Shown here: positions 56,259 through 64,000 of the stretch, one piece after another | Numbering within the stretch: the stretch's first letter is position 1 | Layout of the letters: each line of letters begins with the position of its first letter | Assembly: GCA_963971405.1 (NCBI GenBank) | Contig: OZ020484.1 | Span: forward strand, 4,278,001-4,342,000 | DNA: 64,000 nt | Source: Psococerastis gibbosa | Lineage: Eukaryota > Arthropoda > Insecta > Psocodea > Psocidae | Direction of reading: 5' to 3' | Position numbers and translations under genes: made by a program | The notes under the pieces: generated by a model | The model's input: only the letters and a program-made list of their open reading frames with translations | Database searches by the model: none | What the model was told of the DNA's origin: nothing

Positions 56259-56368
56259 TTTTTGACGTGGTAGCAGACATTTTTAGACAGTTTTAGCCAT
56301 ACTAAAAATGTCTGCTACCACGTCAAAAAACATTTAATATCACTATTGACGCTGGTGGAATCAGCGCC
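56257..56368. mobile_element. Hairpin MITE B4, left arm truncated
   Basis: Starts within the arm at TTTTTTGACGTGGTAGCAGA and ends GGTGGAATCAGCGCC; the outer half of the left arm is replaced by family I repeat. Confidence 0.7.
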
Positions 56369-57471
56369 TTATACCACAGTAATCCGATTTTGTCGAAATA
56401 TCGACTTTAGAGGTTTTCATTATAAGCTGAAGATAAGTACTGATAGGATGTGTTTTTAAATGTCTTCAAAATAAGTTCAGTTGATGAATCGGTTTTTCAC
56501 GAGAAATTCGACTTTGTAAAAAAGTGTGCTATGGACCCTAAATTAATTAAATTTTCGACAAAAATCACGACACCTACTGTATATAGCTACCGGCCCGAGG
56601 CCAAATGCCCTATATTAAACTAAATGACAACGCGGAGGTGGTTACGCGCCAGCCTGAATTCGCCTAGTAATTTTCAAGACTACAACACACTGTTGTTTAT
56701 GCTAATAAGGTGAAATTGTAGTTTCATTCTAATGCGATATAAACAATAGAAGCGTTTACGTGTAATTCGGAGCAGACTACATGACTAGGTATGGTGCCTG
56801 CCAGGTAGTCGTAATGCTTATATTATCCCGTTTTTTTCACTTAAACGACCTTATGAAGGAAGTGTGTTTCTTTTAGGATCTAAAATTAAAGTATACTGGG
56901 GAAAGCTGAAAGCCGAGTGAGGACATACCAACGATTATACAATAGAATAGATGGCGCCTAACCATAAGTTAAGTATTGCAGTTGGGCAAACGAAGGTGGA
57001 AATGTCAAAGGAAACGTATCTAGGTTGTATAAGGGTTGCTTTATAAAAGAGGAAAATAACTTATGTATTTAGCTGATTGCGAAAAATTTCCGCATTATTT
57101 CGGTTTCAACTTTTTGCTGCTTCATTGCATGCGCTATGGATGGCCAGTAAAGATGTACTATTTTAAATATATATATATATATATATGTAAATTATAAATT
57201 ATTATCATATTTATAATTATTCATTATGCTTAGTTTATTCTATTATTATTATGGTTTACAAAATGGTGTTATGCCTAAAGAGGTGTTGAAAATGGCTGTT
57301 ATTCAATTCTTTTATAGGTATGTAAACCATCTTTCTTCTTTTATCTTTTATTTGTCTGTAATGTATTATAATTGTGATTATGTAACAATATAATATATCT
57401 TTTATAGATTGAATCGTATAACGTCGTACTGATTTATTACATATATATATATACATATATATGAGGAGGTT
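56369..57471. other. No gene; (TA)n at 57165-57187
   Basis: AT-rich DNA with two TATATA tracts (57165-57187 and 57440-57470). No other element resolved. Confidence 0.4.
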
Positions 57472-57712
57472 GTTTACAAACATGGCCAACTCCAAGTTGT
57501 AGAATTTTTCAGGAGAGCGGATTTTCTGTTGAGAATTGCATTAAGCTTATAGCTAACCCTAGACTTCTCAGCACTTCTGTGCGCAATCAGGCTGCTTTTG
57601 TCACTTTATTTTAGAACGTTCAGGTGGACATTAAAATTTTCTGCAAGGTCGGATCAAAACCCCATTTTGTAAAAAAAAATGGAGTTGGCCACGTTTGTAA
57701 CCAAGCTCCTCA
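57472..57712. mobile_element. MITE J, copy 2
   Basis: TGAGGAGGTTGTTTACAAAC at the left, GTTTGTAACCAAGCTCCTCA at the right; 241-bp body nearly identical to 61347-61600. Confidence 0.75.
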
Positions 57713-59039
57713 TATTTGTATTTCTGTTCAGTTTTAAAAGTGAAATACGGTACATGTTAATTTCCGGCAAAACTACAAGTCCTATGGAAAAACGTCACAT
57801 ATCAAAAATGTAGGTAATACGTAGATCTACAACTTTATCGCCCGTAATTTATTTTCCCTTTAATTTCTATCATAATATCTTCAATTTCCAATGGGTTTCA
57901 TTCTACCGTACTTAGATAATTTGATGTCGTTTCAAAAATTATCTACCCTAGACTACTGCTGCTAGATGAAGATCCATTAATAACAATTAAAATTTTAAAA
58001 CTTACATTAAAATTTTAAAAAGCCACCATTTCTCACAGTAATTCACAAGACATCTGAATTTTCTGTAAAACTAAAAGAATCCACACAGACCGTTACCAAA
58101 CATCGCAGAAACACAGCTTAACGAGACTGAGAAATGACACGACTGTCTTCGCCCGTCACTCCAGCCGACTGGCTAACCATCGGTGATAAGCAATAAATCC
58201 TTCAGGCGTTGTCTCATCATCCGACACAACGCTGATTGATGTCCAGCCCAGACTGCCTTCCAGACGAGGAAGGCACTGCCTTCTGGAAAAGGAGGCTGGT
58301 TTTTATTGCCATTTTTTGTAAGTTGAAATGGTAATTTTGAACACACCCGACATCTTCTTTAGTATAGTTGACAGCGAAGGCCAAATCAACTGAAAATGAC
58401 AACTCTCTTCGAAGAGACCACCGAAGGGGAACCCCCGTATGGGAAAACAGAATCCAATTTCACAGGAATCACAATCACTCTGCTATTATAGCTATTGTAT
58501 CAATTATTATTAGATCAAGAAGAAATGTTCCTTTGCATTTTAATGTGTTATGACCATGGGACTTTTTTGAGTGGGTCTCTACAGGGAGACTTGCATAATT
58601 ATACATATATTATGCGTACATTTAAAAATCGTAAATGCGCCGTGTCTCACAGTCATAATAAATAAATAATAATAAATAATAATAATAATATAATATATTT
58701 ATCCCAATTTTAGTTTTACAATTTTTTTTTCTTTAGCCATAGACGTATGTGGCCTAATTACAGGGAATCGTTAAGGAACTTATATTACAAGCATTAGTAG
58801 GTTAGTCTGTAGGTGATAAGTTAATGTTAGTTGGGTTAAAGGACTATTCCAGCCCATATTTAACCACCCTCTTCTAACGAATATTGGCGATCATCATGGC
58901 AACCTTGAAGACTGCTGGTTTGGAAAGGGAAGTCGTGTTCTTACCAAATCACTGCCTGAGGTTTTTCAACTAGGATGTTCTTCTGCCGGGAGCCCTCGCT
59001 TCAACCCAAATTTTGAATTAACCCACATTCAATGCAAAG
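57713..59039. other. No gene; satellite-like trace at 58500-58550
   Basis: AGAAGAAATGTTCCTTTGCATTTT resembles the satellite monomer of 46529-47400 over about 30 bp; the rest is unassigned. A 31-codon plus frame at 58397 is not convincing. Confidence 0.3.
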
Positions 59040-59560
59040 CAAGCTATACCCCAAGTATTCTCTCAGAAGCAATACATATACAATACAATAACAACGCGAC
59101 TAGAGCGACTGGCGGACCTATGGGCCCAAATTGTGGCCTGGGTCCCGAATCCAAGATCATACATACATACAATACATGCTGTAAATCGCCCGCACATGAC
59201 CGCATAACCGCTATTGTAAACAATGCCCCACCTCGATTGCGTTTCAATCGTAGACAGTACCTCACCTAGTTGGGTGATAAATCTGTATGCACCACGCACG
59301 CACGCTACCATGCAAGGGAGGTTGCGTGATGACTCTAACGACGTGTTTCCCACGACAACAAACAACAATAATACGTATGACCTCTGGCGACACCCTCGCG
59401 GGTCGGACAGCGGGATGATAAGCGGTGAAAAGACGCCGCGCCGCGGCTGCGTCGCAAGAGCGATAAGCCATTTCAATAGTCTTCCAATTACAACTGTCTG
59501 CGTTTGCTGATTTGTGAACTGTGACAGCTTTCCTGTGTGATCAAGGAAAGATGGCACTAT
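59040..59560. other. CpG-rich stretch, function unknown
   Basis: Many CpG pairs (for example CGCCGCGCCGCGGCTGCGTC near 59431) in otherwise AT-rich DNA. Open frames exist on both strands but none shows a known motif. Could be a promoter/first-exon region or GC-rich repeat. Confidence 0.3.
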
Positions 59561-59825
59561 GCGTGGGACTAGAAAAGTGCACTAACCTATGTCCCATACT
59601 CCTATGTATGGATATAGCCCAGGAGAGATGGGGAAGAAAACGAAATAATGCCTTCTTAAATTGCGGCTCCATTTTTTAAAATCATTTATTTCCAAATTTT
59701 ATACGAAATATAAAAAAAAACGTTTTTCCCAATAGACTAGGTACAGAGCAAAGAACGTCAGCAAGTCTTCTTGTCGCAGATTCGTTATAGAAATTTTTGC
59801 TGTATTATTTATAGACCCCATATAC

Positions 59826-60200
59826 CTAGTACGATATAAGGAAAGCTCTGTGGTGGTCGAAATGATCAATTTCGAGATTCCAACGGATTTAAACACGTTT
59901 TGAGGTCCCAGGAATTCACAAAAGTGTTTTTTACGAAATGTCTGTCTGTCGGGCTGTCTGTTTGTTAGTTGATTTGTGAACAAGCTTTTTTTCTTTCTTA
60001 AAAAAAAATAATAATAATAATCGAATACAAATAATTTAATGAATGTATCCGATTGACCTTTTCAGTCGCCTCTGTAGGTTATTACCCGTGATGAGAACGA
60101 CACGTCTCCGATTGCATGGCGTGTAAAGACTCGCACAAGTGCAAGCACGTTACCACCGGCCCAACGAATGAATCAACTACTCGATGGATTTGACATGTGG
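59826..60200 (+). repeat. Family I repeat fragment, split by an S4 SINE
   Basis: TATAAGGAAAGCTCTGTGGT through TCTGTCTGTCGGGCTGTCTG, then the SINE, then ACTACTCGATGGATTTGACA and GGGTTCACAAAAATCATAC, the normal continuation. Confidence 0.65.
60000..60166 (-). mobile_element. S4 SINE, nearly full copy
   Basis: Minus strand GGTGGTAACGTGCTTGCACT, GGAGACGTGTCG, and the common tail ending in an A-rich (AAT)n run. Confidence 0.68.
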
Positions 60201-60217
60201 GTTCACAAAAATCATAC

Positions 60218-61180
60218 TTAATTTACTTTATCCAATGCCAGCTCTTGGCATCTCTGCCATACGCCGACGAGCCTCCCAGTAAAGACGCAATGGGTTGTTG
60301 TCTTGTTCGTTTGAGAGGGCTGCGCAATCCTGAAGGTGTATAGATGTAGACCGTCCATCCTCCCAGAGTTGCAAAGGGGACAGGTGTCCGAGTCTACAAC
60401 CCCGATCCGGTGAAGGTGCGCTTGCAGGTAGTCCTGCCCAGTACAGAGTCTAAATTTTGCGACTGCATCAGCCCTGGGTAGATCACGCGGTATAGGCTTT
60501 AGAGTGGTTCCCACTGTTTGCATCTTATGTTGTTTTTTTAATTGCGGTTTCTATAGTGTTCTTGGCTGATGTCCGTGATACGTCATTATTTGACATACTT
60601 GACTTAATTAGGCGCGATCAGCCCAGGGGGACTTTTGGCCGCTCTGACGATTTCCCTCCATCTTTGCCGATCCTCAGCAGCCGCTGTCCAATCTGCTGCC
60701 TCGACGCCAACTCGAAGGAGGTCCCCCTGGAACTGGTCCGCCCATCTTCGCCTTGGTCTTCCTCTTGGTCTTCTTCCGCGGGGGATTGCTTCCCACACGG
60801 CCTTTGGAGGTCTGTGGTCCTATCCATTCTAGTCATTATTAGGTTGAGGTAAGAGAGTGCCCTCCTTCGCTAGGGCGTCTGCACGTTCGTTTCCCAGCAG
60901 GCCGATGTGACTTGGTACCCATTGAAATACGAGGTGCCATCCACTACACGACATTGCAGAAAGAGTTTTGCGGCAGTTCTTAGTCAGCTCGCAGTCTGTT
61001 TGGGAGTTTTCTGTGAGGGCGATGATGGCGGCCTGGGAATCAACCAGGAATACGACTCTCCTTTGGATGCTGTTTAGACTGAGGAGCTTTTCAGCTGCCC
61101 GATGTACGGCAGCTATTTCGCCGTCATAGTTGCAGGCGTTTGATCCGACCGCCGAGCGTCCCTCGAATCTCGGGCCCATT
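60218..61180 (-). mobile_element. LINE 3' region with RNase H domain (host of a nested insertion)
   Basis: Minus-strand frame 61179-60855 is an RNase H domain: NYDGEIAAVHRAAEKL (E helix), VFLVDSQAAIIAL (DSQAA), then LVFQWVPSHIGLLGNERADAL (H and D catalytic positions). After the insertion 60591-60840 the downstream C-terminus appears: DAVAKFRLCTGQDYLQAHLH and SDTCPLCNSGRMDGLHL, a zinc-knuckle-like CPLC ... H. The arrangement is that of RNase H-bearing LINEs such as the I/Jockey group. No intact full-length frame. Confidence 0.75.
60591..60831 (-). mobile_element. Second LINE fragment nested in the first
   Basis: Flanked by 9-bp GTCATTATT at 60582-60590 and 60832-60840. Minus-strand frame reads GRRPRGRPRRRWADQFQGDL and DRQRWREIVRAAKSPPG, the C-terminus of a different LINE polymerase, 5' truncated as expected for target-primed insertion. 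Confidence 0.75.
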
Positions 61181-61221
61181 CTTAAAAATTGACAGTTAGC
61201 CGACTAATACGGATAATACTA

Positions 61222-61647
61222 GAGTTCTGTATAGGAGAGATGGGACACTCGAGCGCGCCAAAGTTATTTTGTAAATCCTGGGGCCTACTGATATATTTTT
61301 CCAATGGGTGGTCATCAGGCATCAGGCGGGCCCAGGATTCACAAAATGAGGAGGCTGTTTAAAACATGGCCAACTCCAAGTTGTAGAATTTTTCAGGAGA
61401 GCGGATTTTCTGTTGAAAATTGCATTACGTTTACAGCTAATCCTAGACTTCTCAGTGCTTCTGTGCGCAATCTGGCTGCTTTTGTCACTTTATTTTACAA
61501 CGTGCATGTGCAGGTGGACATTCAAATTTTCTGCAAGGTCGGATCAAAACCCCATTTTGTGAAAAAATGGAGTTGGCCACGTTTGTAACCAAGCTCCTCA
61601 AATAATTTTGACGCTCTGGAATGTCCCATCTCTCTCATACAGAACTC
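61222..61647. mobile_element. GAGTTC-ended MITE K with MITE J inside
   Basis: Ends GAGTTCTGTATAGGAGAGAT and complement-like TCTCTCATACAGAACTC, TA on both sides (61220-61221, 61648-61649), Tc1/mariner-like. MITE J fills 61347-61600, so the host was about 170 bp. Confidence 0.7.
61347..61600. mobile_element. MITE J, copy 3 (nested)
   Basis: TGAGGAGGCTGTTTAAAACA and complement at the right; GTGCATGTGCAGGTGGACAT carries a small duplication relative to 57472-57712. Confidence 0.75.
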
Positions 61648-61649
61648 TA

Positions 61650-62346
61650 AATTGTACCATAATAATTGAACACACCCTTACTGTATTCTGTTGGATGCTA
61701 TGACACCATGGTCCACACACCTTCGGTTGCATTGGCATGGTGGTAGCATGCTTCAGGCCCGCAACCGCATTTTATTTCGGGGGGGGGGGGCTGTAATTTC
61801 AATTCCATCTAGTGTATAATCAAAACATTTGGGGGGGGGGGGGCTGTAACCCTCCCTGCCCCCCTCTGTCTACGGGTCTGGCGCGTGCTTGTACCTGTAC
61901 GAGTCTACCCCACAGAGACGTGTCACAACTGAACACAAGTACTTACAAGTATTACTTAGTCAGGCGACTTAAAAATGTTTGTATGCAATTAATATTTCAT
62001 TTTAAAAAACAGTAATAAAAAGTACGCCCAGCAACGAATGAATCAAACCAAGCTTACTTCAATGAAGTAATGGGTGGTGTAACACTTGAGCCGAATTCAA
62101 GTGCCTAAATACCAGAAATACAGAATAACCGGACACACCTCCAACACAACTCGGTCAGGAGCTACCGGTCCTATTGCCTGAGGCCTGAGGGAGTGACGGA
62201 ACTTACGACCATCCGAGGAGTAGTACATGGACACGCCTATCCAGCTCCTGAGGTAATTCCACATGCAACGAGTCAACTTCTACTGAGTAACTGAGCAGAC
62301 GGCTCCTATTTCTGAAGGAGTTAGTTCTCATTTTTTGAGGACTTTT
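61650..62346. other. Unassigned; two poly-G runs and an S4 SINE fragment
   Basis: G runs at about 61780-61790 and 61831-61842. At 61880-61992 a decayed plus-strand S4 SINE can be traced (CAGAGACGTGTCACAACTGA, GGCGACTTAAAAATGTTTGT). Confidence 0.45.
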
Positions 62347-62566
62347 TATAAATAAATAAAATAAATAAATATAGACTTTTTTGTTCTATTACTAAGCCAA
62401 CCTAGCGGAGTTAGGGCTATGAGCCCTCTCTTACACTCAACTAGGAAGACCCGGGACCGCCTCCTTTACATGCCCTCCGAAGCACGGCCAGAAAATATAG
62501 CAAGTGTGGGACTCGAACCAACAACCATTCGGGTGAAAGTTGGAGTCCGTTCCACTACTCTACATT
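62347..62566 (-). mobile_element. S1 SINE, copy 4 (full length)
   Basis: Complete from AATAAATAAATA tail to GTAGAGTAGTGGAACGGACT head; B box GGTTCGAGTCCC. Body matches the three other copies. Confidence 0.82.
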
Positions 62567-62576
62567 ATATTTTTTT

Positions 62577-62785
62577 TTTATGAACGCTGGCTTACTTATA
62601 GTGGCCCATAGGTCCCTTGTCCAATGCCAACGACCCCATGGATTACGGACATTATTTGTATTGTTTCCGTATGCATTTTTGGCCATTGGAAAACTGGTAT
62701 ACGTCCTCGATGTCGACCTACACCGGCTACAAGAGATAATGGACAAGCTGAGACAAGCTTGACTTAACCAAGTACAGATATGAGT
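62577..62785 (-). mobile_element. S2 SINE, copy 3
   Basis: Abuts the head of the S1 copy. Shares AATGCCAACGACCCCATGGA, GTTTCCGTATGCATTTTTGG and CCGGCTACAAGAGATAATGG with 27408-27660 in reverse. Confidence 0.6.
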
Positions 62786-63734
62786 TTTAAACGAAAAAGT
62801 GCAAAATGCGCGGGAAATTCAAATTAATAAATTATTGGAAAACAAGAATATGGTTGCATAGTTTTATAATTGATTGAAATTCATAATTAACATTAAACAG
62901 GTTTAAATTTGGAATATAATATTGCGAATTATAAATCATCAGTCTAAATCTAAGGGAGAAAAAAAAATATTTCCGGTGTTATGTTAATCTGTAAACGTAG
63001 GGCAGCAGGAGTCGGTTCTCAAACCTACTTCTGCATCAAAGACCTCACTAGGCACTTAGCCAAGAGCTACCGGTCTATCGCCTTAGGATAGATTAGCCGC
63101 AAGGCGGATGGCCTGAATCCTATAATAAAGAACCAACTATTCCCGATTCCGCAATTAACTTGAAATGGATCGGGGGCCTAATCACGGGCTCTCAGCATCA
63201 ATTTTACGACACTCCAACCATACCACTCGCTTCCAGCCTTCCAAAGATTATAAGATGCCGCTAAAACCGTAATAAATCAGCTGCGGCTAACTACCCCAAC
63301 TTATGTTGCCATTTTTGTTGCTTTTTTTAACGTAAGTTGAAGTAACTTAACAGCTTACGGGCTGCCCATGCTGTCGCCATCTTATTTATTCATTTATGGT
63401 ATATGGGATATGTTAATGCTTTGTTCACGCTGGCTAGATCTCACGAGGTACATGTTTATGGCGATATGTAATCGCTGATGGCCGTGAGTTGTAATATAGG
63501 CCTGGCAAGTGATTTCGAGATATTAGTCTAACTACGGATGTTTCGCAACAAGGTCGTGGGAATTTTTTTGACTTTATTATACTAATTTGATGAGCGGGGG
63601 TTAAATTAATCTAGCTCAGCTCTTAGTTGTTAAAATATACGTCCAAACTAGGGTAACTTGACTGGGGTAATTTGTTGGCAGTTTGTCAGCAGTCATCAAT
63701 TTCGTTGCCTATGCACTTATTGCTTTCCTATTGC
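62786..63734. other. No feature recognised
   Basis: GCGCGGGAAATTCAAATTAATAAATTATTxGAA at 62808-62840 also occurs at 17710-17745 inside element D1, so part of this stretch is related to D1's interior. The rest is unassigned. Confidence 0.4.
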
Positions 63735-63960
63735 ATTTATATACGTAGTATTAGGAAAGCTTTGATGGTCCAAATTGTCGTTTTCGAGATTTGAACGAAT
63801 TAACACGCTTTGAGGTGTCAGCAGGAACAAAAACTAGTGTTTTTTTTTAATGTCTGTCTGTCGGTAACTCCATTTGGCGCCAAACTACTGAATAGATTTT
63901 GATTAAATTCGGCATGCAGGTTCCCAAAATTTAGGAGCATGTATGCAAAATGCGATTTGT
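63735..63960 (+). repeat. Family I repeat fragment
   Basis: TTGATGGTCCAAATTGTCG, ACGCTTTGAGGTGTCAGCAG, TCTGTCTGTCGG and TCGGCATGCAGGTTCCC match the start of the 54441 repeat. Confidence 0.6.
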
Positions 63961-64000
63961 CAAGTGAAACTGTAAATGCAGAGGAGACAAAACACTTTTA

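Noticed and set aside
59223..59510. Plus-strand 95-codon gene in the CpG-rich block
   Set aside because: Overlaps a minus-strand frame of similar length and has no recognisable domain; no basis to choose either.

Overview
The window reads as animal nuclear DNA, most likely from an insect. It is AT-rich, has no compact operons, and carries one large gene split by GT-AG introns. Short inverted-repeat transposons, tRNA-headed SINEs and broken LINEs fill most of the rest. A hemipteran is possible from the repeat style and frequent GGCCTA-type motifs, but I cannot fix the species from sequence alone.

The left quarter (about 0.67-15.9 kb) holds ten exons of a single minus-strand gene. They join in a continuous reading frame (intron phases 0,0,2,0,0,0,1,0,0) into about 1,210 codons. 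The product looks like an insect LMO7/LIMCH1-type scaffold (Drosophila smallish/smash-like): a W-x-S-N-L-D-N-W conserved block, three I-x-x-R-L-S-S-L-E repeats, long acidic low-complexity stretches, a proline-rich segment and a terminal coiled-coil exon. The expected C-terminal LIM domain would lie beyond the left edge. The coding start is probably at 15849, in an exon that has its own 3' splice site, so at least one untranslated exon lies further right.

From 16 kb to 64 kb I find no confident cellular gene. This stretch is either a long first intron plus 5' flank or intergenic DNA. It is a layered transposon landscape: (1) PIF/Harbinger-like MITEs with TAA/TTA target duplications, including near-perfect hairpins and a MITE-inside-MITE composite at 14.0, 14.9 and 29.3 kb; (2) at least four short retroposon families with tRNA-like promoter boxes, one of which shares its 3' tail with a LINE fragment; (3) a retroposon with a (TAG)n tail, present three times with clean 12-13 bp target duplications; (4) several 3' LINE fragments, two with RNase H domains, one interrupted by a second LINE fragment; (5) a hAT-like element, long foldback elements, a ~187-bp satellite array, an ~850-bp direct repeat pair, and many 11-20 nt poly-G/poly-C runs.

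The most interesting items are the composite and chimeric MITEs, the shared arm sequence across hairpin families, the LINE/SINE pair with a common tail, an open reading frame split by a poly-G element with a 10-bp target duplication, and the duplicated motif in neighbouring exons of the gene.
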